DNA of 56,625 bases from an uncultured Saprospiraceae bacterium (lineage in GTDB: Bacteria; Bacteroidota; Bacteroidia; Chitinophagales; Saprospiraceae): assembly GCA_938016265.1 (NCBI GenBank), contig CALLWB010000111.1, positions 1-56,625 of the forward strand. The letters run 5' to 3'. Positions 17,759-25,903 of the stretch are shown here, piece by piece. Made by a program: the position numbers and the translations under genes. Numbering within the stretch: position 1 is the stretch's first letter; the number at the start of each line of letters is the position of its first letter. The notes under the pieces were generated by a model. That model searched no databases, had not been told where the DNA came from, and was given only the letters and a program-made list of their open reading frames with translations.

Positions 17759-18559
17759 ATGTCAGATTTAAAAAAATTGAAGATTGATACCATGGCTGAT
17801 TTCTCTGCTAGAGGAGAAGAGCCAGAAATTTTATTCTGGGTAGGATGCGCTGGAAGTTTCGATGCGCGTGCTCAAAAAGTGTCTGTCGCTTTTGTCAAAA
17901 TATTGAATGAGGTAGGAATAAATTTCGCTATTCTTGGAAATGAAGAAAGCTGCACCGGAGATCCAGCTAGACGGGCCGGCAATGAATTCGTTTTCCAAAT
18001 GACTGCCCTTCAGAATATCGAAACACTGAACATGTATAAGGTCAAAAAGATTGTTACTGCCTGCCCGCATTGTTTTAATACATTGAAAAATGAGTACCCT
18101 GCGCTTGGAGGAAACTACGATGTTATCCATCATACTCAATTGCTTCAGGAATTGATCAACGATGGTCGGATCAAAATGAAGGAAGGAGGCGTATTCAAAG
18201 GAAAAAGAATCACCTACCACGATTCCTGTTATTTGGGACGCGTCAACGGGGTGTATGAAGCTCCTAGGAAGGTACTGGAACAGTTGGACTCCGAACTAGT
18301 AGAAATGAAACGATGCAAAACCAACGGTTTGTGTTGTGGAGCTGGTGGCGCCCAAATGTTCAAAGAAGATGAACCTGGTGATAAACGGATCAATATAGAG
18401 CGGATAGAAGAAGCAATGGAGGTAAATCCAGACATCGTAGCAGTCAATTGTCCTTTCTGCCTGACTATGATGACGGATGGCGTAAAAGCCAAGGAGAAGC
18501 AGGAAGATGTTATGGTCTATGACCTTGCGGAATTGATTGTTCAGAATAATGGGATATAG
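17759..18559 (+). CDS. CCG-domain iron-sulfur protein (HdrB-like)
   Basis: 266 residues, soluble. The second CCG module is intact: DSCYLGR, then C192-C193-G194 (CCGAGGAQMF), then CPFC. The first module is degenerate (GCAGSFD, SCTGD, ACPHC). In HdrB/GlpC/LutA-type proteins such modules bind a non-cubane or 4Fe-4S cluster and take part in disulfide or lactate/glycerol-3-phosphate electron transfer. It pairs with the membrane subunit upstream. Which substrate it reduces or oxidises cannot be told from sequence. Confidence 0.85.
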   Translation: MSDLKKLKIDTMADFSARGEEPEILFWVGCAGSFDARAQKVSVAFVKILNEVGINFAILGNEESCTGDPARRAGNEFVFQMTALQNIETLNMYKVKKIVTACPHCFNTLKNEYPALGGNYDVIHHTQLLQELINDGRIKMKEGGVFKGKRITYHDSCYLGRVNGVYEAPRKVLEQLDSELVEMKRCKTNGLCCGAGGAQMFKEDEPGDKRINIERIEEAMEVNPDIVAVNCPFCLTMMTDGVKAKEKQEDVMVYDLAELIVQNNGI

Positions 18560-19033
18560 GAGCTGAAAAGCCTTTTTTGTAGATGGTAGAGCTATTCTAC
18601 TGCAAAGATAGGGGACGTCAACTAGCAGCCGCTATCCGAGCTGCTAAATCCTTTTTGAACACTGCTATTGGGTGGGTACACCAGCTAAGTAGAGTCTTAC
18701 TTCCAAGGATGTCCTATTCTTTCAGAGAGCAACCTTATTGCCAAACCCCATTAATTATTAACCAATATTGGACTTGTTTTCTGAATGGCTAATTTCAGAA
18801 CTTATAGGAGGTGTTTATAGGTCCCGCCACATTTTATTTGAAAGAAAATCCTTAGACCTTCTTTTATCTGTTTTTCAACAAACTACTTTAACAAAACTGG
18901 TCAAAACTTTATGTAATGTACTCTAAAAAATAGAGTTATACATAAATATTTCATAAAATTTTACTATCTTAGTGTCAATTCAACAATAATTTATTTGTTG
19001 AATATCTCATTTTGAACTAAAAATCTATAAATT
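18560..19033. other. Intergenic region with a hairpin and an inverted repeat
   Basis: 474 bases. A stem TAGCAGC/GCTGCTA (18623-18629 with 18640-18646) is followed by a short T-run and may end the iron-sulfur operon. A 69-codon frame at 18583-18792 overlaps that hairpin and looks random. An inverted repeat lies at 18979-19002. Confidence 0.4.
18979..19002. promoter_or_regulatory. Inverted repeat upstream of the conserved 160-aa gene
   Basis: TTCAACAA and TTGTTGAA form a perfect 8-base inverted repeat with an 8-base spacer, 31 bases before the ATG. The position suits an operator or a leader hairpin. No regulator is identified. Confidence 0.35.
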
Positions 19034-19516
19034 ATGACCATGACCACTTCGTTACCTAAAACATCAAGAATTTGGATTTACCAAACCAACCGTCCACTTA
19101 CTGATCTGGAAACGAAAGAGATAAGCCAAAAGGTAGCCGCCTTTACGGATCAATGGACAAGTCATAGCCAACAACTCAAGGCAAATGGGAATGTGTATCA
19201 CAATCGATTTATTGTATTTGGTGTCGACCAATCAGTTGCTGGAGCAAGTGGATGCAGTATCGATGGGTCTGTGCGCTTTGCACAAGAATTAGAGAAAGAA
19301 TACAATCTGGACCTTTTTGATCGAATGTGTTTTGCCTATGAAATCGACGGTGAAATCAAAACTGCCCACAAAGAGGAGTTTCAGTATTTGTATAAGAAGG
19401 GAATGATTAATGAAGATACCATCGTTTACAACAACTTGATTACTACCCTTGAAGAAATGGAGTCTAGCTGGCGTGTACGCTTAGGCGACAGTTGGCACAT
19501 GAACTTACTAGACTAA
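19034..19516 (+). CDS. Conserved Bacteroidota hypothetical (often mislabelled 'ABC transporter ATPase')
   Basis: 160 residues, no signal, no membrane segment. Opens SRIWIYQTNRPLT and contains FIVFGVDQSVAGASGCSIDGSVRF and ends SSWRVRLGDSWHMNLL. I recognise this as a small family conserved in Bacteroidota that databases often call 'ABC transporter ATPase', although no Walker A, signature or Walker B motif is present. A conserved Cys sits in the GASGCSID loop. Function unknown. ATGs at 19034 and 19040 are both possible starts. A strong terminator follows, so it is monocistronic. Confidence 0.75.
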   Translation: MTMTTSLPKTSRIWIYQTNRPLTDLETKEISQKVAAFTDQWTSHSQQLKANGNVYHNRFIVFGVDQSVAGASGCSIDGSVRFAQELEKEYNLDLFDRMCFAYEIDGEIKTAHKEEFQYLYKKGMINEDTIVYNNLITTLEEMESSWRVRLGDSWHMNLLD

Positions 19517-19545
19517 GAACTTTCTATTTTTGAAATATTTAATTG

Positions 19546-19580
19546 AAGGAACATTCGTAAGGATGTTCCTTTTTTTTTTT
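19546..19580 (+). terminator. Rho-independent terminator
   Basis: Perfect 9-pair stem AAGGAACAT/ATGTTCCTT (19546-19554 with 19563-19571), 8-base loop, then an unbroken T-run to about 19580. Ends the gene at 19034-19516. Confidence 0.85.
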
Positions 19581-19760
19581 GTGGATTCCTCCATGATCTC
19601 GAAGAGTTTTGAATGTGGTCTGACTTTCGACAATTCAAAAAATGATGGAACTGCGACGATGGTAATTACTAAGTGATTAACGGTTTATCCTTTAAACAAA
19701 AGCGACATTCCAAAACGGAATAAAATTACCTCAAATATGATTTTCCCCAAATCTAAATTT

Positions 19761-20876
19761 TCAATCGACTACCTCCTTTCTATTCAGGGAAAATACCTCG
19801 TCTCCCAATTTGTTCAGTCGTTTTATTAAGATTTCACTTCCATTTTCCCTGATGTGCGCTCTTTCTTTTTGTGTGATTGGAATCATCCATAGAAAATTGA
19901 TGGTTGATTCTCTGTACTCTCCTAGATCAGGAGTAGGTAAACAATCTAGGCTGTTTGTCAGTAGCACACTATTGAATTTTTCTGCGCTGAATACCTCGAA
20001 GTTGATCGTATGTCCTTCACCAAGGAAAGTAACATTTTGCCAGGGAATTGCTGCTTGACCACTAATCCAGTTTGCTAGATCTTTGGTCTCTTGTTCGTCT
20101 ATCTTTTTGTTTAAAATCATACCCAATTCAATTCTATGATGATCAAATCGGTTGGCCACTTGCATTTCTATAGTGGGCATCGGAAACAAGGAAAGTCCAA
20201 CGGTTGCAAATACAGATTTGAGGTCTCCAATTCTTAAGTATAAACCTCTAGGAGGCCAATCGATTCCATCGATGGAAAAATATTTTTCGCTTTTCCCAAA
20301 TTGTTCGGTGTACACATCAAGAATTCTAGGCTGCTCGGCGGTAAATGGATTGGGTTCGAATTCCCATACTTGCCAAGATTTATTGGCCAATTCTACCCGT
20401 TTGTAAATCTCATTATTCGGTTTCAATTCCCAGGAGAATTCCCCTTCGCCAATACAATCTCTAGCATAGCCTTTAAAGCCACCAAATCCGCTCCAGGCAG
20501 GTATGACAGCAATGATCTTTTGATTTAGCAGCAAAGCAGCGCCATCTCCTTCTTCGAACCAGATGATCTCTAGGTCTTCTTTTTTTAGTTTTTCCTGGCC
20601 CTTCGAAAATCTGCAAAACTGTTTGGTCTGCATGGGTGGGTTACCCTTTTTCAGCTCACTTTCATCTATCGTTTCTGGGGCTTCTTTTAGATTTCTAACC
20701 CAACAGGATTTGACACCAAAATTGGATGACTCAGATCCCCATAGATAAAAATAGACCACATTGGTGTCTTGTTCTACGATTGCAGTAATTGGGCAAATTG
20801 GAGAGCGTTCTTCTAATAGTATTTCTGCTTTTTGAATTTCTTCTTTGGAAGAAAATAACTTCTGTAAAAACTTCAT
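19761..20876 (-). CDS. SUFU-domain protein
   Basis: 371 residues, no signal peptide. The C-terminal half matches the Suppressor-of-fused fold by pattern: a strand with NRFDHHRIELGMIL (about 243-256), then HTINFEVFSAEKFNSVLL, then INFLWMIPITQKERAHIREN with the typical 'P-I-T-x-x-E' and 'G-x-x-x-L-x-x-x-L' end. The N-terminal half (about 20-180) is beta-rich and unassigned. Bacterial SUFU proteins are frequently immunity proteins of polymorphic toxins or stand alone; no toxin gene is adjacent here. Cytosolic. Confidence 0.65.
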   Translation of the reverse strand: MKFLQKLFSSKEEIQKAEILLEERSPICPITAIVEQDTNVVYFYLWGSESSNFGVKSCWVRNLKEAPETIDESELKKGNPPMQTKQFCRFSKGQEKLKKEDLEIIWFEEGDGAALLLNQKIIAVIPAWSGFGGFKGYARDCIGEGEFSWELKPNNEIYKRVELANKSWQVWEFEPNPFTAEQPRILDVYTEQFGKSEKYFSIDGIDWPPRGLYLRIGDLKSVFATVGLSLFPMPTIEMQVANRFDHHRIELGMILNKKIDEQETKDLANWISGQAAIPWQNVTFLGEGHTINFEVFSAEKFNSVLLTNSLDCLPTPDLGEYRESTINFLWMIPITQKERAHIRENGSEILIKRLNKLGDEVFSLNRKEVVD

Positions 20877-21260
20877 CTTGCGTTTTTTGGGGTAGAAAGG
20901 ACGAACCGGAGTTAAGGATTAACGACCTCATGATACTACAAGATAAGAAATAAAATTCACCTGCAAAACCTTTCCAACGATTATAAATCATTGATAAATA
21001 ACATATAATGAAAGCAATTCACGCGTAATATGGCGATTTTGCAAAACTATATATGTACCATTCTATAAAAAAGTAAGTTAGAAACGGAAGTAAATAGACT
21101 AAGTAAATTGACTAGTTTTGAAATAATGAAAAATTAAGTCGACAATATGTTAGAATTCGTTTTTTTCTGAATGATAGTGTTAATAACCAGCACAAACATA
21201 AAAAGCGGATAGCAACCAAAGTCCGCTATCCGCTTTTGTATATCTGATAGTAGTGCTGTA
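20877..21260. other. Intergenic region with terminator
   Basis: 384 AT-rich bases between two leftward genes. The only clear element is the terminator at 21200-21238. No promoter match is convincing for the SUFU gene. Confidence 0.5.
21200..21238 (-). terminator. Terminator of the DUF697-SHOCT gene
   Basis: 13-pair perfect stem AAAAGCGGATAGC/GCTATCCGCTTTT (21201-21213 with 21225-21237) with an 11-base loop, 23 bases beyond the stop codon at 21261. It ends in T-runs on both strands. Confidence 0.85.
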
Positions 21261-21971
21261 CTACATTTCGTCCATCAGTTTCTTCTTCATTTGCTGGAAG
21301 TCTGCTTCAGTGATCACGCCATCATCCCGGAGTTTCGCTAATTTCGATAGCTGATTCAAAACAGCATCCATTCCCTTTTCGGTAGTTTTAGTAGCTTCTT
21401 TGATCGCCTCTTCCTTGTTCGGGGTTTCTTCCTTTGGAGTCGATTCTTTTTGTTCAGAAACAAAGGCATCGAAATCAGACTCTAGCTCTGTTTCCTTTTC
21501 AACTTCCTCTTTTTTGATATCTTTTGCTACTTTTTTGCCTTTTTCAAATTTCTCATCATAATACTTACGGAGACGATCCACATCAAAATCCAAGAAAGTC
21601 CCTCCTGTTTGAAAATGCTCTTTAAAAACTTCCCCCAGGGCATAGGTAGACGCGCCAGACAGTACGGCCATTGCCCCACCACCAACTACAGACCCAAATC
21701 CAGGAATAAGTTTGGCGGCTCCTCCTGCCATTACCCGAGCGATACTAGACCCGACGAGTGAAGTAATCAGGGCTTTGCCTTCCGTCTCTCGGAAGTCAAG
21801 ATCAAAGGTATTGGCCAATTGTTTTACCATGTCAAGTTGTACGGCACTCACAGCAAAAACATCGGCAATCGGTATAGGTATCAAGCCTGCGCCCATGGAC
21901 CAGGCAACGTGATTTCTTATTACTTTATCGCTTTTTTTCAGGCGATCTTCTTCATTTCTAAAAAATGGCAT
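21261..21971 (-). CDS. DUF697-family membrane protein with SHOCT tail
   Basis: 236 residues. Residues about 14-130 match DUF697: a hydrophobic SMGAGLIPIPIADVFAV motif, then VQLDMVKQLANTF, then two glycine-rich segments (LVGSSIARVMAGGAAKLIPGFGS). The middle (135-195) is a charged Lys/Glu linker. The last 35 residues are a SHOCT motif (LSKLAKLRDDGVITEADFQQMKKKLM). DUF697 is seen in GTPase-associated stress proteins; SHOCT is a short oligomerisation/anchoring domain. Likely a small inner-membrane-associated protein of unknown role. A strong terminator follows. Confidence 0.8.
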   Translation of the reverse strand: MPFFRNEEDRLKKSDKVIRNHVAWSMGAGLIPIPIADVFAVSAVQLDMVKQLANTFDLDFRETEGKALITSLVGSSIARVMAGGAAKLIPGFGSVVGGGAMAVLSGASTYALGEVFKEHFQTGGTFLDFDVDRLRKYYDEKFEKGKKVAKDIKKEEVEKETELESDFDAFVSEQKESTPKEETPNKEEAIKEATKTTEKGMDAVLNQLSKLAKLRDDGVITEADFQQMKKKLMDEM

Positions 21972-22169
21972 AATCTAATTTTTGTTTAAAATCTTACTAC
22001 AAAGTAAAGATGTCTGTATAAAACCGTAAATATTTACGACTAATAGTAGACAATCAACGACAAGTTGTTGGCTATTTATTTGTTTTCGTCAAAATTCATA
22101 TCAAAATTACTAAATTTTGTGGAAGATGGAATAACTAAGATTCGGAACAAAATTTGACTATTATAAAAT

Positions 22170-22769
22170 ATGAACAGACTCCTTCTTTTACTGCTTTTCC
22201 CTTTCCTTGGTTGCGCTCCTTCCTTAAAAACTTTACAAAGTTTTGAGCAAATAGAAAAACTGAGGCTTTCAGTACTGCTAGTTAGGCTGGACTGGCCAGC
22301 AGAGAAACTAGCGTTAAAGCAGAAATACGGACAAGCTCAAAAGGCAGACAAGATAGAGACCAGATATGCAAAACGGCATCAAAAAATTGCAGGGGCGTTT
22401 GAGGAATTTCGATTTTGTGAAGTCTATTTTTTTTATGCAGATCCTGCACACGAACTAGCCAGTTTCGAGGTGACTGATTTTCTACTGCATGATAGAAATT
22501 TGCAATCGATTGATTTGAAAATTCAGCCTAACGCCTACTTTATTGGCCAATTTACAACCAGAGTAGTATATAAAGGCAATGAAAACGGGGAATCAGTACA
22601 CGGCTTTGAAATCCTTCCTCCTAGTTTATCACCTCCAGCAGCCCCATTCCCTGGCTTCGAACAGATATCGTACTTGGGTACGCCAGCCTATTACAAAAAC
22701 GCCATCCTTCGTCTTGAAAAAAAAATGGAACGACTCTATCAAAAAAATAGAAAGCACCTAACTAATTAG
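22170..22769 (+). CDS. Lipoprotein, unknown
   Basis: 199 residues with a short lipoprotein signal ending at C15 (FPFLGC). The mature part begins with a charged helix (about 25-65), then mixed strands with YFFYADPAHELASFE and an NAYFIGQFTTRVVY strand, a proline-rich stretch (LPPSLSPPAAPFP) and a basic C-terminal helix (LRLEKKMERLYQKNRK). I do not recognise the family. It is convergent with the methyltransferase gene. Confidence 0.65.
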   Translation: MNRLLLLLLFPFLGCAPSLKTLQSFEQIEKLRLSVLLVRLDWPAEKLALKQKYGQAQKADKIETRYAKRHQKIAGAFEEFRFCEVYFFYADPAHELASFEVTDFLLHDRNLQSIDLKIQPNAYFIGQFTTRVVYKGNENGESVHGFEILPPSLSPPAAPFPGFEQISYLGTPAYYKNAILRLEKKMERLYQKNRKHLTN

Positions 22770-22820
22770 CTTTGCTATACCATCTTCTGGATACATTCAA
22801 ATAGGCGAACTTATATAAAC

Positions 22821-22851
22821 AAAAAAAGGAGCAACAAATGTCGCTCCTTCT
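22821..22851 (-). terminator. Terminator between convergent genes
   Basis: Stem AAGGAGC/GCTCCTT (22826-22832 with 22843-22849), 10-base loop, T-run of seven on the leftward strand. It ends the methyltransferase gene and may also act on the rightward lipoprotein transcript. Confidence 0.7.
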
Positions 22852-22873
22852 TAATTCTTTGTGAGAAAACCAC

Positions 22874-24109
22874 CTATTTAGGCATCACTTTTTTCGTCTT
22901 CGTTTGGTACTCTGTCATTACTTTGTCAGTAGTGCTATCTGAAGATACAGAAGATGAATTAGCAAATTTCTTGTTTTCACCCAATGCCATTTTACCAATA
23001 TATCTATTTCTAGGTACGTTGTTGATGTTCTTGTGGCAAATGATTTGGTAAGCAGAAGAACCGCCGATTGCAGCTATTCTCACCGACCAGCCTAAAAATA
23101 CCTGATACATTCTAAATTGCATCAATCCGTATTTCTCAATTACTTTTTCTTTATTGCTCATCCAGTTATCATACCAAGCAGCAATAGTTTTGCTGTAGTG
23201 GATTCCAACATTTTCTACGGTGTGAATCTCGAATCCAGCTTTTTCAATTTTTCTAAGATCCCAGCTTACAGGCATACTAGCATCTGCTCCTGGGAAAATG
23301 TATTCGTTCATGAATAATCCCCAAACAATTGTTTCTTGATCAGGTCCGTATAGCAAAGATTTACGCTCTCTTAATGCAGCAATTTGCAGATAGAAAATTC
23401 CATCATCTTCAAGCATACCATAAATTTGCTCCATAAACCGTTGGAAATACTTTACACCAACGTGCTCTGCCATTTCCAAACAAGAAATTTTATCGTATTT
23501 TTTCTTAGGAATATCTCTATAATCACATAATAAGATTCTAGCTTGATCTTCTGTTCCGTTTTCCTTAATTAGGTTTCTCCCCCATTCTGCTCCGGCAGGT
23601 GCTATAGTTACACCAGTAGTATCCATATTGTAGTTCTTAGCCATGTGAGCAACTAGCGTTCCCCAACCACAACCTATATCAAGCAAACTTTCACCCTCTT
23701 TCAATTGCATTTTTTGAGCAATCAAGTCCAGCTTATTGTCCTGAGCTTCCTCTAAAGTTTCATCATCTGTTTTGTAATATCCAGAAGTATAAACCATTCT
23801 TGGACCTAAAAACCATCTAAAAATATCATTTTGATCATCATAGTGACTCTTAATGGTCGCTTCATCCATTTTTTGTGAATGACTGAATACTTCTGGTAAA
23901 AATTCAGTGACGAAAAACTTGTAATGATGACTTACAAAGCCAAATTTACACACTTCCTTAATATTGTTAATAAAGTCCATGAAATCTCCTTTCATGTCAA
24001 TATCACCTTTTAAGTAATCTTCTACCCAATGTCCAGCTTCTACTTTATCGCCAGAATATCTTTTAGTTAATTTAGTGTTATTTACTTTTACGAAATCAGA
24101 AATTTTCAT
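22874..24109 (-). CDS. Cyclopropane-fatty-acid-synthase-family methyltransferase
   Basis: 411 residues, soluble. SAM site at about 142-152 (LLDIGCGWGTL), then ITIAPAG-type motif II, LCDYRD, LEMAEHVG and FYLQIAAL. The plan is that of CFA synthases (PF02353), which methylate acyl chains of membrane lipids. The segment FPGADASMPVSWDL...AGFEIHTVENVGIHYS...WYDNWMSNKEKV...KYG reads, from memory, closer to the fungal sphingolipid C9-methyltransferase branch than to E. coli Cfa. Many Bacteroidota make sphingolipids, so a sphingoid or branched-lipid substrate is possible but unproven. The C-terminal 35 residues are Ser/Thr/Lys-rich and probably disordered. Confidence 0.8.
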   Translation of the reverse strand: MKISDFVKVNNTKLTKRYSGDKVEAGHWVEDYLKGDIDMKGDFMDFINNIKEVCKFGFVSHHYKFFVTEFLPEVFSHSQKMDEATIKSHYDDQNDIFRWFLGPRMVYTSGYYKTDDETLEEAQDNKLDLIAQKMQLKEGESLLDIGCGWGTLVAHMAKNYNMDTTGVTIAPAGAEWGRNLIKENGTEDQARILLCDYRDIPKKKYDKISCLEMAEHVGVKYFQRFMEQIYGMLEDDGIFYLQIAALRERKSLLYGPDQETIVWGLFMNEYIFPGADASMPVSWDLRKIEKAGFEIHTVENVGIHYSKTIAAWYDNWMSNKEKVIEKYGLMQFRMYQVFLGWSVRIAAIGGSSAYQIICHKNINNVPRNRYIGKMALGENKKFANSSSVSSDSTTDKVMTEYQTKTKKVMPK

Positions 24110-24167
24110 TAATGTGGGTTTTATTTAAAAATTGTGGGCAGCTCTTTTTCTATACTTATATAGCCTG

Positions 24168-24175
24168 CAAAAATA
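24168..24175 (-). promoter_or_regulatory. Candidate -7 box for the methyltransferase gene
   Basis: Read leftward TATTTTTG, matching TAnnTTTG, 58 bases before the ATG. It is divergent from the purB promoter. Confidence 0.4.
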
Positions 24176-24259
24176 AGCAAACAATATTATTAACCATACA
24201 TTTCTTTGCTTTTTTTATTGTTGAGGGGGGTCATTTATTCAATACAAGCAAATTTTAAG

Positions 24260-24267
24260 TACTTTTG
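24260..24267 (+). promoter_or_regulatory. Candidate -7 box for purB
   Basis: TACTTTTG fits TAnnTTTG and ends 18 bases before the ATG at 24286. It also argues against the TTG start at 24265, which would lie within the box. Confidence 0.55.
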
Positions 24268-24285
24268 CCTCAAATTTTACCAACT

Positions 24286-25632
24286 ATGAAGTTATCTCCA
24301 CTTTCTGCAATTTCTCCTATAGATGGCAGATATCGCAATAAAACGAATGAACTTGCTCCTTATTGTTCTGAATTTGGATTGATTAAGTATAGAGTCCATG
24401 TTGAAATAGAGTATTTTATCGCTTTATGCGAAATTCCTTTGCCTCAACTAAAGACCTTTTCTTCAAGACATTTTACAGACTTACGTCTAATCACCAGTAA
24501 TTTTACAGACGCCGATGCTCAACGAATCAAAGAAATTGAGCGCACGACCAACCATGACGTAAAGGCTGTCGAGTATTTTTTGAAAGAAAAATTTGATGCT
24601 CTTGGATTGTCCTCCTACAAAGAGTTTATTCATTTTGCATTAACTTCTCAAGATATCAATAACACCGCCACGCCTCTTTCTCTCAAACATGCCATCGAAA
24701 ATGTGTATCGGCCTGCTATATTATCCATTCTCGAAAAACTAGCTGAACTAACAGATGAATGGCAAGCTGTCCCCATGCTAGCTAGAACCCATGGACAACC
24801 AGCATCCCCCACCCTCTTAGGCAAAGAAATAAGAGTTTTTCTAGAGCGATTAAAAATTCAATTAGAACGACTAAACACCATCCCCTCCTCCGCCAAATTT
24901 GGAGGAGCAACCGGCAACTTTAACGCACATGTCGTCACTTACCCTGATATTGACTGGGTCGCCTTCTCCAACAATTTTGTAGACAACAAACTAGGGTTAG
25001 TCCGCACACAATACACCACACAAATTGAAAACTACGACAATATCAGCGCGCTATTTCACGCCATGATGCGAATTAACACCATATTAATAGATCTCGCCAG
25101 AGATATTTGGACTTATATATCCATGGACTATTTCAAGCAAAAAGTGATTGCTGGCGAAGTAGGCTCCTCTGCCATGCCACATAAGGTAAACCCGATTGAT
25201 TTCGAAAATGCAGAAGGCAATTTAGGATTAGCAAACGCCATCTTCGAACACCTGGCCTCCAAACTGCCAGTATCAAGACTCCAACGTGATTTAACCGACA
25301 GTACTGTTCTCCGAAACGTCGGTGTTCCCTTAGGGCATTCCATCATAGCATTCAAATCAGTACACAAAGGACTCAATAAACTGCTGCTCAATGAATCTAA
25401 AATCCAGGAGGAACTTGAAAGCAGTTGGATGGTAGTCGCAGAGGCCATTCAAAACATCCTAAGAAGAGAAGGCTATGACCAACCCTACGAAGCACTCAAA
25501 GCACTGACCCGAGGCAAATCATCCGTCAAGCAGCAAGACATCCATCAATTTATTGACGGTCTTTCTGTCAGTGACGGTATCAAGGCAGAATTGAAGCAAA
25601 TCACTCCTCAAAACTACGTTGGCCGACTGTGA
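24286..25632 (+). CDS. purB: Adenylosuccinate lyase
   Basis: 448 residues. Catalyses two steps of purine synthesis: cleavage of SAICAR to AICAR and of adenylosuccinate to AMP, releasing fumarate. The opening LSPLSAISPIDGRYRNKT is typical of the PurB branch found in gamma-proteobacteria and Bacteroidota. The family signature GSSAMPHKVNP lies at about 293-303, with the catalytic Ser in the flexible S294-S295 loop; the HDVKAVEYF and TSQDIN motifs are present. The start is placed at the ATG at 24286, since the frame's earlier TTG at 24265 falls inside the promoter box. Length is normal. Its stop overlaps the next gene by 4 bases. Confidence 0.95.
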   Translation: MKLSPLSAISPIDGRYRNKTNELAPYCSEFGLIKYRVHVEIEYFIALCEIPLPQLKTFSSRHFTDLRLITSNFTDADAQRIKEIERTTNHDVKAVEYFLKEKFDALGLSSYKEFIHFALTSQDINNTATPLSLKHAIENVYRPAILSILEKLAELTDEWQAVPMLARTHGQPASPTLLGKEIRVFLERLKIQLERLNTIPSSAKFGGATGNFNAHVVTYPDIDWVAFSNNFVDNKLGLVRTQYTTQIENYDNISALFHAMMRINTILIDLARDIWTYISMDYFKQKVIAGEVGSSAMPHKVNPIDFENAEGNLGLANAIFEHLASKLPVSRLQRDLTDSTVLRNVGVPLGHSIIAFKSVHKGLNKLLLNESKIQEELESSWMVVAEAIQNILRREGYDQPYEALKALTRGKSSVKQQDIHQFIDGLSVSDGIKAELKQITPQNYVGRL

Positions 25633-25808
25633 CCCTTCGCAAAGACATCGATTATTATATAAATAAAGATGGGCTCTATGTCTTTACAGAACTATATCTG
25701 AAAGAAAGAGGCTATTGTTGTGAGAATGGCTGCCGTCATTGCCCCTATGGATTCGACAAAACCCGTATTGACAACCAAGAACAGCAAACACACGACGAAG
25801 AGGAATGA
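25629..25808 (+). CDS. Small Cys-rich DUF5522 protein
   Basis: 59 residues. GTG start at 25629 overlaps the purB stop (GTGA), so the two are translationally coupled. Sequence order DYYINKDGLYVFTELYL, then RGYCCENGCRHCPYGFDK is the DUF5522 pattern: C30, C31, C35 and C38 can bind a metal (probably zinc or iron-sulfur). The acidic tail (QTHDEEE) is likely flexible. Such mini-proteins are widespread in Bacteroidota and have no known role; genomic association with a core enzyme may hint at a housekeeping function. No ATG alternative exists in this frame. Confidence 0.75.
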   Translation: MTLRKDIDYYINKDGLYVFTELYLKERGYCCENGCRHCPYGFDKTRIDNQEQQTHDEEE

Positions 25809-25903
25809 TCCTAATTCCAACAAGATAAAATTACCGTTAATAGACCTTAAATTATTCATATTCTTATTAATTAAAGCTAATTTCAGGGCAAAATTGTTGC
25901 CTA

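Noticed and set aside
18583-18792. 69-codon rightward frame after the iron-sulfur operon
   Set aside because: It overlaps a terminator-like hairpin, has a random-looking composition, no start signal and no family resemblance.
19034-19516. 'ABC transporter ATPase' function
   Set aside because: No Walker A, signature or Walker B motif in the 160 residues.
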